Source: a virus. From it: DNA of 41,497 nt. The stretch spans positions 1-41,497 of IMG/VR virus record IMGVR_UViG_3300007960_000050; one strand, given 5' to 3'. The notes below the pieces were generated by a model, which saw only the letters and a program-made list of their open reading frames with translations, had not been told where the DNA came from and searched no databases. Both the position numbers and the translations under genes were made by a program. Shown one piece after another: positions 18,216 to 24,516 of the stretch. The first letter of the stretch is position 1, and the number at the start of each line of letters is the position of its first letter.

Positions 18216-18545
18216 GTGACGATGGTTGTAAAGCGTCACAATTCACTGAAAATTTGTAAAAAAACGTTACTGGTGTAGTTTTGCGTTCTAACCAATCAGT
18301 GGACAGAAAGTTACTGGCGAGTGAACAAGCACTCCGAGGTAGGGCAAAAAAATTAATCTAGGCTCTGTGTGACCAACCAACCTAGACCTGTAAAGCAGCT
18401 AACGCTGATAATTGAATAAAGCAAAAGTAAAAGCTAAAGTATTGAAGACCCCACTGCTTTCTAACACAACCTAAGTATCTGGTAAAGGGCGACACTCTTC
18501 TCTTTACAGGTATAAATGGTCTTGGTACGTACCTACGGTACGATT
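18216..18545 (+). ncRNA. large structured ncRNA, copy 1
   Basis: No plausible ORF; a strong promoter ends where it begins, and a diverged homologue lies at 39899-40215. Stems seen here: GTGACG/CGTCAC (18216/18234), CACTG/CAGTG (18244/18297), a GGT...ACC hairpin inside that, GAGTG/CACTC (18319/18330), CTAGG/CCTAG (18358/18381), and CCTGTAAAG/CTTTACAGG (18387/18502). Most of these stems occur in the other copy with different bases that still pair. Conserved single-stranded blocks include AGTTTTGC, GGTAAAGGGC and ACAGGTATAA...GGTACG. It does not match tmRNA, RNase P RNA, 6S RNA or group I core motifs. Size and position recall large phage RNAs such as ROOL and GOLLD, but identity is unknown. Confidence 0.85.
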
Positions 18546-18738
18546 TGATAGAGGCAAATAGAGTCGTTTGGAGCAATTAGAAGCTACATCTAATTATTTT
18601 TATACAGAGGGCTGATTTATATACTTTGGGTAAGACACACCTTCGGCATCGCCGTATTGCATCTGAACCACCAGACGTTTTTTTTGCAGGAACCGGGCCA
18701 TTATACCAGAAGATAAAACCATAGCCCCCCAAAATTAT
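18546..18738 (+). other. intergenic, no gene seen
   Basis: The stretch is AT-rich with no supported ORF. A run of eight T after CAGACG near 18680 could end the ncRNA transcript, but the preceding stem (CTG/CAG with CGT/ACG) is weak. A half copy of the early-region repeat follows at 18739. Confidence 0.4.
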
Positions 18739-18774
18739 CCTAAGTCTTTTACTGTCAACGACTTACGACGATTT
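18739..18774 (+). repeat. early-region palindromic element, half copy
   Basis: CCTAAGTCTTTTACTG...AACGACTTACG is one inverted pair of half-sites, equal to the right half of the full elements, followed by ACGATT and an A-tract. The GC core and left pair are absent. It lies 33 bp before the first early mRNA promoter. Confidence 0.75.
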
Positions 18775-18806
18775 AAAAAAACTTTCTGATTTTACGCTAA
18801 AGAGTA

Positions 18807-18834
18807 TTGGCATTTATGCCGATCTATGTATAAT
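18807..18834 (+). promoter_or_regulatory. early promoter
   Basis: TTGGCA, 16-bp spacer containing CCGATC, TATAAT. It drives the 59-aa gene at 18877. Confidence 0.8.
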
Positions 18835-18876
18835 AGAGGCGTAACGAAGAACGTAACACAACAAAAGGAAAACAAA

Positions 18877-19056
18877 ATGAAAATCGCCCTCATTACCAAA
18901 CGCATCATCCGCAATCTTGAATGGGTTTCGGAGTTGGATGATATCGACCACGATATTTGCGATAACGCACTTGATGCAAAAGAGGAAATCTTGCGACTAT
19001 CTCGCATCATTGAAGAACTTCGTAAAAAACAAGAAAAAGATCAAGATACCCCTTGA
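18877..19056 (+). CDS. small early hypothetical protein
   Basis: 59 aa, starting MKIALITKRIIRNLEWVSELDD. The second half is a charged helix (AKEEILRLSRIIEELRKKQEK), probably a coiled coil. AAAAGGAAAAC precedes this ATG; an upstream ATG at 18826 lies inside the -10 region and is rejected. The TGA stop lies inside the -35 hexamer of the next promoter. No family recognised. Confidence 0.65.
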   Translation: MKIALITKRIIRNLEWVSELDDIDHDICDNALDAKEEILRLSRIIEELRKKQEKDQDTP

Positions 19057-19081
19057 TAAACGCCGATATATAGTACATAAT
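19053..19081 (+). promoter_or_regulatory. early promoter
   Basis: TTGATA, 17-bp spacer with CCGATA, CATAAT. A weaker member of the family; it overlaps the stop codon of the previous gene. Confidence 0.55.
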
Positions 19082-19119
19082 AAAGACATAAGAAGTTAAA
19101 CAACACAAAGGAAAACACT

Positions 19120-19344
19120 ATGAAATATTTCGACGTTAAAGCAATCGACCCAACCACCAACCGCCCATGCACATTCAAGCATGTAAGCCGTGACCAACTA
19201 CGGCAAAACGAGCACGGCGAAACAGTGTTCCGATACAACGATCACTACGATAGCTGCGAAGTTATCAGTGTGGTCGAAGTACCACAATCCGAACTAGATG
19301 CAATGGCTTCATACTTCGAGCGATACGGTACTGCTTGCGAGTAG
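19120..19344 (+). CDS. small early hypothetical protein
   Basis: 74 aa, starting MKYFDVKAIDPTTNRPCTF. Beta-rich N-terminus (GETVFRYND, EVISVVEVP) and an acidic end. AAAGGAAAAC ribosome site identical in form to those of its neighbours. Not recognised. Confidence 0.65.
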   Translation: MKYFDVKAIDPTTNRPCTFKHVSRDQLRQNEHGETVFRYNDHYDSCEVISVVEVPQSELDAMASYFERYGTACE

Positions 19345-19393
19345 TCGCACCCCAACCAACCGCCTAACGGCACACACAACACACACACATTGA

Positions 19394-19484
19394 CCTAAAC
19401 CCTTGGTACATAAGGACTTAGGTGCATCGGGGCGGGCCCCGCGAGACGTAAACCCTTACCACATAACGACTTAGGGCAATCTTC
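19394..19484 (+). repeat. early-region four-half-site element
   Basis: Left pair CCTAAACCCTT...AAGGACTTAGG, GC core CGGGGCGGGCCCCG, right pair CGTAAACCCTT...AACGACTTAGG, then GCAATCTTC. It lies between a stop codon and the next promoter. The 50 bp before it (from 19345) hold nothing recognisable apart from CA-rich sequence. Confidence 0.85.
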
Positions 19485-19525
19485 GAAAACTTTCTAAATC
19501 AGAGGGTAAAGTTAAAGGATATGTC

Positions 19526-19553
19526 TTGCAGTGGTCGATAAATATAGTATAAT
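19526..19553 (+). promoter_or_regulatory. early promoter
   Basis: TTGCAG, 16-bp spacer with TCGATAAATATAG, TATAAT. The first ATG of the transcript is only 6 nt after the -10 box, so the message would be leaderless. Confidence 0.8.
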
Positions 19554-19559
19554 ACCCAT

Positions 19560-19640
19560 ATGACAAGCAACCAAGCAACGTCCTGCCTGCATTTGCGGCT
19601 GAGACAAAGCTGGCACCGAAACCTATTTCAACGAGGATAA
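19560..19640 (+). CDS. possible leaderless leader peptide
   Basis: 26 codons starting MTSNQATSCLHLRL, with the ATG at the predicted transcription start. It ends 5 nt before the GTG of the next gene, whose AGGA site lies at the end of this frame. The position fits a coupled leader peptide; the sequence itself has no recognisable function, and it may be chance. Confidence 0.35.
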   Translation: MTSNQATSCLHLRLRQSWHRNLFQRG

Positions 19641-19645
19641 ATCAA

Positions 19646-19993
19646 GTGGCAACGGAACCAGAATCAGGCCAGCCGTCGAATGAGGCAGTTGTTCACACGC
19701 CGGGACCGTGGAGCATCGACGGGGTGAACGTCATTGCGGAGTCGTGGAAAGGGTCGCGGAACGCTAATGGCTGCGTGTGCTGCACTGTGTCTACAGACGG
19801 AAGATCGCCGTTCGAGCAAATAGAAAACGCTCGGCTGATTGCATCTGCACCCGATCTACTTATCGCATTACAGGAGTGTTTAGCCGTTATTTCGTGGGAT
19901 GAGTTAACGCACGGAGGCGCGATTGGCGCGGGTAACGCAGCGAGGGATGCAATCGAAAAGGCAACAGGCATCCGGCCTGCTGAGGTTGTGTGA
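19646..19993 (+). CDS. conserved phage protein of the HTPGPW type
   Basis: 115 aa starting at GTG. It contains HTPGPWSIDGVNV near the N-terminus and NARLIASAPDLLIALQECL in the middle, two blocks shared by a very common but uncharacterised family of small phage/prophage proteins (HTPGPW...NARLIAAAPDLLEAL). The gene is noticeably more GC-rich than its neighbours, which hints at recent acquisition. An AGGA ribosome site precedes GTG. Function unknown. Confidence 0.8.
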   Translation: MATEPESGQPSNEAVVHTPGPWSIDGVNVIAESWKGSRNANGCVCCTVSTDGRSPFEQIENARLIASAPDLLIALQECLAVISWDELTHGGAIGAGNAARDAIEKATGIRPAEVV

Positions 19994-20013
19994 ACAACAC
20001 AAAGGAAAACACA

Positions 20014-20286
20014 ATGACTAACACAATCCACAACGCAGGCGAGAGTGCATACCTTGACACATTTAGTGGGCTTATCGCCTGCACGGTTATGCGAGTCAGG
20101 GAAGCCGGTCACGGACAACATGCCACTAAAGGCAGAATTGAAGTCCGAATTGATCAAACGGATGGAAAAGGTGGATATAAAGCGGGGGAAACGCTGACCG
20201 ATTCCGCTGGTAACGTCGTACCCTCATCGCACGTAAAGGTCAGGGGCGGCAGGTTTCGCGTCGATGTCAACTATACGTGGCAGTAA
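20014..20286 (+). CDS. small early hypothetical protein
   Basis: 90 aa, starting MTNTIHNAGESAYLDTFSG. Beta-rich, with IACTVMRVRE, GRIEVRIDQTDG and HVKVRGGRFRVDV: a compact beta-barrel-like pattern. ATG 20014 is chosen over an upstream GTG because AAAGGAAAAC precedes it. No family recognised. Confidence 0.65.
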   Translation: MTNTIHNAGESAYLDTFSGLIACTVMRVREAGHGQHATKGRIEVRIDQTDGKGGYKAGETLTDSAGNVVPSSHVKVRGGRFRVDVNYTWQ

Positions 20287-20314
20287 AAACACAACATTTT
20301 TCAGGAGCAACAAA

Positions 20315-20503
20315 ATGGACGATTTTGCTTGTCAGATTCAGTGTGATGAAATGGATGCACAGGAATACTACATGGCTCAGGAATGGGCCGCTGAGTGCGA
20401 GCGTGAACGGTGGGAACTTTGGGCGTGCGTTGACGAAGTAGAGCAGCGTGAGGAAGATTGGCGAGAGTTTTGGGCGGAGGTTCGTAATGCAGGAACAAAC
20501 TAA
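20315..20503 (+). CDS. small acidic early protein
   Basis: 62 aa, starting MDDFACQIQCDEMDAQEYYM, rich in Glu and Trp (ERWELWACVDEVEQREEDWREFW). CAGGAG precedes the ATG. The N-terminal pattern (M-x-DF-x-x-QIQ-x-DE) is shared with the 64-aa protein at 22597 (MNDFLSQIQSDE), suggesting distant paralogy. Confidence 0.65.
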   Translation: MDDFACQIQCDEMDAQEYYMAQEWAAECERERWELWACVDEVEQREEDWREFWAEVRNAGTN

Positions 20504-20588
20504 AGACATCCTGATTGCTCTGGTTATGGGGCTTTTGGGGTTTGGCGGCTGGTATTATCTTGTGATCTGTTTTCAGAGAATGACGTAA
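20487..20588 (+). CDS. 33-aa single-pass membrane peptide
   Basis: MQEQTKDILIALVMGLLGFG followed by GWYYLVICFQRMT. One membrane segment covers residues ~8-28. GGAGG lies 7 nt before the ATG, and the start lies inside the end of the previous gene. Its stop TAA is part of the first half-site of the next repeat element. Function unknown; small early membrane proteins often modify host envelope functions. Confidence 0.6.
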   Translation: MQEQTKDILIALVMGLLGFGGWYYLVICFQRMT

Positions 20589-20682
20589 CCCCTTACCCTG
20601 CAACGACTTAGGTCGTGCGGGGCCCGCCCCCGGCGACGTAAACCCTTACCAGCAAACGACTTACGGCAATTCGGAAAAACTT
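20584..20682 (+). repeat. early-region four-half-site element
   Basis: Left pair CGTAACCCCTT...AACGACTTAGG, core GCGGGGCCCGCCCCCGGC, right pair CGTAAACCCTT...AACGACTTACGG, then CAATTC and an A-tract. It follows the stop of the 33-aa gene with no gap. Confidence 0.85.
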
Positions 20683-20704
20683 TCTGCTTTTGGTATTGTT
20701 GGGG

Positions 20705-20734
20705 TTGACAAAATGCCGATAACTATGGTAGAAT
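20705..20734 (+). promoter_or_regulatory. early promoter
   Basis: TTGACA, 18-bp spacer with GCCGATAACTATGG, TAGAAT. The spacing is two bases longer than the family norm. Confidence 0.7.
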
Positions 20735-20758
20735 GATACTTAATCAAGGAGAAACGAT

Positions 20759-20869
20759 ATGGATTTACTGGACAATCAAGAATTCATGACCTACGTTATG
20801 GTTCCGGCATTGCTTGGAATTATTTTGCTCATAATGTGGATTTTGGGATTTGACCCCATTGACAAATGA
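20759..20869 (+). CDS. 36-aa single-pass membrane peptide
   Basis: Starts MDLLDNQEFMTYVMVPALLG and continues with IILLIMWILGF, a clear membrane segment at residues ~13-31, ending DPIDK. AAGGAG precedes the ATG and its own promoter lies 25 bp upstream. No homologue recognised. Confidence 0.65.
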   Translation: MDLLDNQEFMTYVMVPALLGIILLIMWILGFDPIDK

Positions 20870-20886
20870 AGATCCTACGCTAAAAT
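20859..20886 (+). promoter_or_regulatory. early promoter
   Basis: TTGACA, 16-bp spacer without CGATA, TAAAAT. It starts within the last codons of the preceding gene and serves the 144-aa gene. Confidence 0.6.
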
Positions 20887-20923
20887 ATAGGCATACAACA
20901 CACAACACTTTGAAAGGTTAAAC

Positions 20924-21358
20924 ATGAACTACGATTCTTCTCTCCCTTACTGCGGTTTCAACAACATCGAAGAACTGACCGCTGATCTGCGACAAGCGTT
21001 CGCGGAGTGCATTACCGTTCCGAATCATCTGTTGCCGGAAGAGTTCCGCGATGAGGTTCGCGGTTGCCGTACTCTTGCACGTTTGGAAGAACTGTGCGAC
21101 AAGCGTGACGGTATCACCGAACACGTTAAGGAGCAAGCGATCAAGGCTCGCAACATTGAGAAGCTGCGAAAGCAGTTTGAAGAAAAAGCCGTTTACAAAA
21201 CCCACAAGGGTGGAACGGATTTTGTCGATCTCGATTCAGAATTCGACTACAGCGACAATGAGTGCGACGAATTGCAGTTGCACAAAAATATGCAAGCCTT
21301 AGTTGGTGGCATGGTCAATGGCGGTCTTTTGGATGCTGATGATCTTTTGGAGGATTAA
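20924..21358 (+). CDS. hypothetical early protein
   Basis: 144 aa, starting MNYDSSLPYCGFNNIEELTA. Mostly helical with a central basic helix (KRDGITEHVKEQAIKARNIEKLRKQFEEKA) and a strongly acidic C-terminus (LDSEFDYSDNECDE, LLDADDLLED). GAAAGG ribosome site. Not recognised. Confidence 0.7.
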   Translation: MNYDSSLPYCGFNNIEELTADLRQAFAECITVPNHLLPEEFRDEVRGCRTLARLEELCDKRDGITEHVKEQAIKARNIEKLRKQFEEKAVYKTHKGGTDFVDLDSEFDYSDNECDELQLHKNMQALVGGMVNGGLLDADDLLED

Positions 21359-21382
21359 AAATGTGGATCTGAAGTTTAGGGG

Positions 21383-21410
21383 TTGACATTCAGCCGATAA
21401 AGACTATAAT
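21383..21410 (+). promoter_or_regulatory. early promoter
   Basis: TTGACA, 16-bp spacer with GCCGATAAAGAC, TATAAT. An ATG follows 6 nt after the -10 box. Confidence 0.85.
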
Positions 21411-21416
21411 GAGGGC

Positions 21417-21473
21417 ATGAACAACACAGCCACGAACGGAAACAACGAACAACACTTTGGAGAATTGAAATGA
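21417..21473 (+). CDS. leaderless 18-aa leader peptide coupled to the next gene
   Basis: MNNTATNGNNEQHFGELK, Asn-rich. The ATG lies at the predicted transcription start. The TGA stop overlaps the ATG of the next gene as ATGA, and that gene's GGAG site lies inside this frame. Overlap plus leaderless start argue for translational coupling rather than chance. Expression is not shown. Confidence 0.45.
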   Translation: MNNTATNGNNEQHFGELK

Positions 21474-21781
21474 CTTTTTTCACTTACTGTCAAAATAACT
21501 CTGGTGGCGTTTTCTGCGATCCTGCGGAGTACGTTATCATCGAAGCACCTTCGACCAATGTGGCTGATGCAATCGCTGAGGACAACGGATTGTACTTCGA
21601 TGGCTGTGCTACGGGTATGGATTGCTCGTGCTGTGGTGATCGTTGGTATCGTGCGTGGTCTGATGAGGGCCACGATGAGCCGACTATCTACGGCGATGTT
21701 CTGTCGCGTGACGCGACCGAATACGAGGATAGCTGGGGTAACAAGAGTAGAGTGCTGATCATCCCGCTTGTATCGTCCTAA
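21470..21781 (+). CDS. hypothetical early protein
   Basis: 103 aa, starting MTFFTYCQNNSGGVFCDPAEY. It contains YVIIEAPSTNVADAIAEDNGLYFDG and a Cys cluster, CATGMDCSCCGDRWYRAW, that could bind zinc. This layout (a strand, VIIEA..., then CxxDCxCCGxRW) is one I associate with uncharacterised phage proteins. A GGAG site overlaps the leader frame. Confidence 0.7.
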   Translation: MTFFTYCQNNSGGVFCDPAEYVIIEAPSTNVADAIAEDNGLYFDGCATGMDCSCCGDRWYRAWSDEGHDEPTIYGDVLSRDATEYEDSWGNKSRVLIIPLVSS

Positions 21782-21812
21782 GTAAGCGAGTAGCCGCCGA
21801 GGCGGCAAGGGG

Positions 21813-21900
21813 CGTAAGTCCTTTGCTGCCAAGGGGTTACGTCGGCTGGGGCGGGCCGCGAACGTCGTAACTCCTTTGATACCAACGACTTAGGGCGATA
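21813..21900 (+). repeat. early-region four-half-site element
   Basis: Left pair CGTAAGTCCTT...AAGGGGTTACG, core GGGGCGGGCC, right pair CGTAACTCCTT...AACGACTTAGGG. A GCCGCC/GGCGGC palindrome at about 21792-21806 lies just before it, possibly a terminator stem without a T-tract. Confidence 0.85.
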
Positions 21901-21933
21901 ACAAAAAACTTCCACAAAATTATGCTCAAGGTC

Positions 21934-21961
21934 TTGACAAATCGTGCCGATACTGTATAAT
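21934..21961 (+). promoter_or_regulatory. early promoter
   Basis: TTGACA, 16-bp spacer with GTGCCGATACTG, TATAAT, followed after 6 nt by the ATG of a 51-aa gene. Confidence 0.85.
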
Positions 21962-21967
21962 GTAAGC

Positions 21968-22123
21968 ATGAAAAGAAATTATCACCAACTGACCTACAAT
22001 CCTTGGACGTGGAAACCGGTTCCACCCGAAACGCCTGAACAAACGGCAGACCGCAAACGGCGAGAAGCCGAAGCGGCAAAAAAGTACGAAGAAAAGTACG
22101 GAAAACCGCCGTTCAAGGCTTGA
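21968..22123 (+). CDS. small basic protein from a leaderless message
   Basis: 51 aa, starting MKRNYHQLTYNPWTWKPVPP, then a highly charged helix (RKRREAEAAKKYEEKYGK). No ribosome site is possible because the ATG coincides with the predicted transcription start. Its TGA stop is inside the -35 hexamer of the next promoter. Not recognised; a nucleic-acid-binding role is conceivable from the basic helix. Confidence 0.6.
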   Translation: MKRNYHQLTYNPWTWKPVPPETPEQTADRKRREAEAAKKYEEKYGKPPFKA

Positions 22124-22147
22124 CATTGTGGAGAAGTATGATAAAAT
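22120..22147 (+). promoter_or_regulatory. early promoter
   Basis: TTGACA, 16-bp spacer without CGATA, TAAAAT. The -35 box contains the previous stop codon. Confidence 0.6.
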
Positions 22148-22216
22148 ATACTTCTACGATGATCACTAGGACAACGTTAACATTTACCAACACGAAAAAC
22201 TGAGGAACTACCTAGT

Positions 22217-22516
22217 ATGATGACACGCAACGAATACATGGAAAACAGCAAAGAGCGTCACCACGATTACTACGCTCAATTTGTCACTGAGCAAACGCTG
22301 TCGTTTGTGCGTAACGTGATTGGGATTGACAAGCTGAAAGCCAGCGACGATCCGCACTTTAATGATGTTGTGCGATGGGAAGGTAGCACTTGGGCGTGGG
22401 ATCGCACGCCGATTAACTCAACACTCGCGAAAGAGTGCGGCGAGGGTCTGAGTATGTCAACCCGTACTTGTGTCGGCAAAGCTGCCGCCCGTATCCTGAT
22501 GGAGAATGAAAAATGA
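22217..22516 (+). CDS. hypothetical early protein
   Basis: 99 aa, starting MMTRNEYMENSKERHHDYYA. Helical N-terminal half (FVTEQTLSFVRNVIGIDKLKAS) and WEGSTWAWDRTPINSTLAKECGEG in the second half. GAGGAAC precedes the tandem ATGATG; the second ATG is equally possible. Not recognised. Confidence 0.65.
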   Translation: MMTRNEYMENSKERHHDYYAQFVTEQTLSFVRNVIGIDKLKASDDPHFNDVVRWEGSTWAWDRTPINSTLAKECGEGLSMSTRTCVGKAAARILMENEK

Positions 22517-22527
22517 GAAATTACCCC

Positions 22528-22555
22528 TTGACATACACCGCCCATACTGTATAAT
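22528..22555 (+). promoter_or_regulatory. early promoter
   Basis: TTGACA, 16-bp spacer (ACACCGCCCATACTG), TATAAT. It serves three small genes at 22597-23284. Confidence 0.8.
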
Positions 22556-22596
22556 AAAGCATATCACAACACGTTTCTTTTTTAGGAGTTTCAAAC

Positions 22597-22791
22597 ATGA
22601 ACGATTTTCTCTCTCAAATCCAGTCCGACGAATTGGTTGACTATCGCCCCACCGCAGAGGATTGGTCGGATCACGCCGATTACCTCGATTCCATCGGGTA
22701 CGATGAAGGTGACGACGATTGGGACGAAGATCCCGACGCTCACTATGGTTTCCAGAACCTTGACACCGATTGCCCCTTTTTAGGAGAATGA
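22597..22791 (+). CDS. small acidic early protein
   Basis: 64 aa, starting MNDFLSQIQSDELVDYRPTA, very rich in Asp/Glu (DEGDDDWDEDPDAH). AGGAG precedes it. A strongly acidic small protein may mimic DNA, but nothing specific shows this. Shares its N-terminal pattern with 20315-20503. Confidence 0.65.
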   Translation: MNDFLSQIQSDELVDYRPTAEDWSDHADYLDSIGYDEGDDDWDEDPDAHYGFQNLDTDCPFLGE

Positions 22792-22793
22792 CC

Positions 22794-22976
22794 ATGTACG
22801 ACGAGTTTGACGATTGCTGGTATCCCGCAGAGGATAATTACCACGAAGATATGTTGATGGCAGAAGCCGAAGCATTTTATAATGATGTTTATGGCGATGA
22901 TGATGATCACCACATTCCAAGCGAGGACGATGGTGATTACAATGACTTGCTTGACGAATACGATTTCCCATTTTAG
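22794..22976 (+). CDS. small acidic early protein
   Basis: 60 aa, starting MYDEFDDCWYPAEDNYHEDM, over one-third Asp/Glu. Start 22794 is chosen because AGGAG is 7 nt upstream; the in-frame ATG at 22788 is too close. It follows the previous acidic gene after 2 nt. Confidence 0.65.
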   Translation: MYDEFDDCWYPAEDNYHEDMLMAEAEAFYNDVYGDDDDHHIPSEDDGDYNDLLDEYDFPF

Positions 22977-22984
22977 GAGTTATT

Positions 22985-23284
22985 ATGAAACGCAATCCCC
23001 GTATTGTTTGTGCTGATGGTTTCTCGATGAGCGTTCAGGCTAACGAGTTCAGCTATTGCAAACCGCGACGAGACGCAGGACCGCACACGCATATGGAAGG
23101 CGGTTTTCCATCTAGCACACCACTAAACCCTGAACTAAGAAAGTTCGCTGAGGACTTGTATGGTTGTGACGATCAAAGTGAATGTGATTTCACCGAAACC
23201 GTTTACGGCTACGTTCCCCGCGAAGTGTTCGAGCGAGAGTTCGAGCTACACGGCGGAATAGTGGAAGGAAATCTTCCCTACTGA
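22985..23284 (+). CDS. hypothetical early protein
   Basis: 99 aa, starting MKRNPRIVCADGFSMSVQAN. Contains FSYCKPRRDAGPHTHMEGGFPSS and FTETVYGYVPREVFEREFELHGG. The opening (IVCADGFSMSVQA...YC.PR.D.GP) is reminiscent of an uncharacterised phage/bacterial family. AGGAG ribosome site. Confidence 0.7.
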   Translation: MKRNPRIVCADGFSMSVQANEFSYCKPRRDAGPHTHMEGGFPSSTPLNPELRKFAEDLYGCDDQSECDFTETVYGYVPREVFEREFELHGGIVEGNLPY

Positions 23285-23288
23285 AATC

Positions 23289-23380
23289 GACGTAAGTCCT
23301 TTCCCCGTAAGGGGTTAGGGCTTGCGGGGCGGGCCCCGCTCGACGTAAACCCTTGCACTGTAACGACTTACGACGATTCC
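23289..23380 (+). repeat. early-region four-half-site element
   Basis: Left pair CGTAAGTCCTT...AAGGGGTTAGG, core GCGGGGCGGGCCCCGC, right pair CGTAAACCCTT...AACGACTTACG, then ACGATTCC and an A-tract. The perfect 16-bp core palindrome is shared with the elements at 24896 and 26518. Confidence 0.85.
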
Positions 23381-23414
23381 AAAAAACCTCCACAAAAAAA
23401 CTACAGATACCCCC

Positions 23415-23442
23415 TTGACTTTGACGATGTATATGGTATAAT
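23415..23442 (+). promoter_or_regulatory. early promoter for a small ncRNA
   Basis: TTGACT, 16-bp spacer with GACGATGTATATGG, TATAAT. Its predicted start (about 23449) coincides with the first stem of the ncRNA at 23448-23544. Confidence 0.8.
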
Positions 23443-23447
23443 GATAG

Positions 23448-23544
23448 AGTAAGGCAAGCCAATGCGGTCCCACGAACTCGGGACAGGTTGGCTATCCCGC
23501 CTGACTGTGCTACAGCCTTCTCGGCACTAGGGCGGTGTCTTACT
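23448..23544 (+). ncRNA. 97-nt three-way-junction ncRNA
   Basis: No ORF; a strong promoter ends just before it. The ends pair over nine bases: AGTAAGGCA (23448) with TGTCTTACT (23536). Inside, AGCCAA/TTGGCT (23457/23488) encloses GTCCC/GGGAC, and CCGCC/GGCGG (23497/23531) encloses GTGC/GCAC. The junction has almost no unpaired bases. It does not match tRNA, hammerhead, purine, c-di-GMP or other riboswitch cores that I know. A TTATCC/GGATAA hairpin follows at 23545-23560 without a T-tract. Function unknown. Confidence 0.7.
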
Positions 23545-23581
23545 TTATCCTAACGGATAAGGTTGACATGGTACAGCCAGA

Positions 23582-23613
23582 GGGTCAGCGGGTCAGCGGG
23601 TCAGCGGGTTAGC
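23582..23613 (+). repeat. tandem 8-bp repeat, four units
   Basis: GGGTCAGC three times, then GGGTTAGC, followed by an A-tract and the next promoter. It lies in the 3' part of the ncRNA transcription unit. Confidence 0.85.
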
Positions 23614-23633
23614 GAAAAAAAAGATTTTACCCC

Positions 23634-23661
23634 TTGACAATCACAAAAGATATGGTATAAT
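23634..23661 (+). promoter_or_regulatory. early promoter
   Basis: TTGACA, 16-bp spacer without CGATA, TATAAT. The next ATG is 7 nt downstream. Confidence 0.8.
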
Positions 23662-23668
23662 AGAGAGT

Positions 23669-23842
23669 ATGAAAGACAAGCCCACACAATTCACAAGCAT
23701 GGCACAGAAACGCCGGTTTGAAGCACAACAACGAGAGATTGAAAGAATCAGAGATGAGAAGAAAGAAAGAGAAAATAATGCTGACGATCAAAGTCGGCAA
23801 AGTGCCAGTCGGCCATCAAGCGAACACCCATCAGGTGCATGA
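23669..23842 (+). CDS. small basic protein from a leaderless message
   Basis: 57 aa, starting MKDKPTQFTSMAQKRRFEAQ, then a charged helix (REIERIRDEKKEREN) and a Ser-rich end. No ribosome site can precede the ATG. A hairpin GTCCG/CGGAC follows the stop. Not recognised. Confidence 0.55.
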   Translation: MKDKPTQFTSMAQKRRFEAQQREIERIRDEKKERENNADDQSRQSASRPSSEHPSGA

Positions 23843-23901
23843 TAGTCGTCCGAAGCGTAATCGGACACGTTCACAACAACGATTGAATTGGAGGAAAGAA
23901 A

Positions 23902-24069
23902 ATGATTGTTAAATTCACCAAAGACAAAGAAACCAAGAACAAAGTCCGTTACAGCATCTTGCCACAAAATACCGTTGAGGGTATCATGGGGACGATCTAC
24001 GTGGACAAGGATACAGACCTTGCAAAAGAATCTGAAATTATTCTGGAAATTGCTCAAGTAACCGCTTGA
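23902..24069 (+). CDS. small hypothetical protein
   Basis: 55 aa, starting MIVKFTKDKETKNKVRYSIL. Beta-rich (NTVEGIMGTIYVDKD, SEIILEIAQV). GGAGG lies 9 nt upstream. Its TGA stop is inside the -35 box of the next promoter. Not recognised. Confidence 0.65.
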   Translation: MIVKFTKDKETKNKVRYSILPQNTVEGIMGTIYVDKDTDLAKESEIILEIAQVTA

Positions 24070-24093
24070 CAATGACGATAAATATAGTATAAT
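24066..24093 (+). promoter_or_regulatory. early promoter (near consensus)
   Basis: TTGACA, 16-bp spacer ATGACGATAAATATAG, TATAAT: the clearest copy of the early consensus. It serves three overlapping small genes. Confidence 0.9.
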
Positions 24094-24131
24094 GGTAGTA
24101 TAAGTTTCACAACACTTTTAGGAGATTGACC

Positions 24132-24350
24132 ATGAAAGTCAAACAAACTGTCAGCACCAAGTTTCACACAGCTTACACCGGCTGGAACTCGCTGGAGTTC
24201 ACTGATGAGAACGGTGACGAGATTCAGATTCAGATGACTGATGACAATTATCTGAGTCTTGCCCAAACGGTCGGTAAGAGAGCGGAGCGGATTAAGAAAG
24301 AACGGGCGGAAGCTGCCGCCAAACTCGTAGAGGAGAATGTTGATGAGTAA
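24132..24350 (+). CDS. small hypothetical protein
   Basis: 72 aa, starting MKVKQTVSTKFHTAYTGWNS. A beta N-terminus (LEFTDENGDEIQIQMTDDNY) is followed by a charged helix (KRAERIKKERAEAAAKLVEE). TAGGAG precedes this ATG; an upstream TTG is not needed. The end overlaps the next gene by 8 nt. Confidence 0.65.
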   Translation: MKVKQTVSTKFHTAYTGWNSLEFTDENGDEIQIQMTDDNYLSLAQTVGKRAERIKKERAEAAAKLVEENVDE

Positions 24351-24516
24351 CACCCAAACGCCGATTTGCAGGGTCGGCACTGAATTTCCTGCTGGTACTG
24401 TTGTCGCCATCAAGAACAACGGAGTTGAAATTGACACTGCGGAAGGTGTCAAACTGTTTTCTTTTTCACAAGTTGAAAGGTTTTGTCATGATCTCAGATC
24501 TCTATCTCAAGCGTAA
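24343..24516 (+). CDS. small hypothetical protein
   Basis: 57 aa, starting MSNTQTPICRVGTEFPAGTV. A beta-barrel-like pattern (GTVVAIKNNGVEIDTAEGVKLFSFSQVERF) as in many small phage proteins with an SH3-like fold. GAGGAG lies upstream inside the previous gene; overlaps of 8 and 29 nt join it to its neighbours. Confidence 0.6.
   Translation: MSNTQTPICRVGTEFPAGTVVAIKNNGVEIDTAEGVKLFSFSQVERFCHDLRSLSQA

Noticed and set aside
18216-18545. tmRNA, RNase P RNA or group I intron as identity of the large ncRNA
   Set aside because: No acceptor/T-arm ends, no RNase P conserved regions (GAGGAAAGUC, ACAGAA context) and no group I P/Q/R/S core were found.
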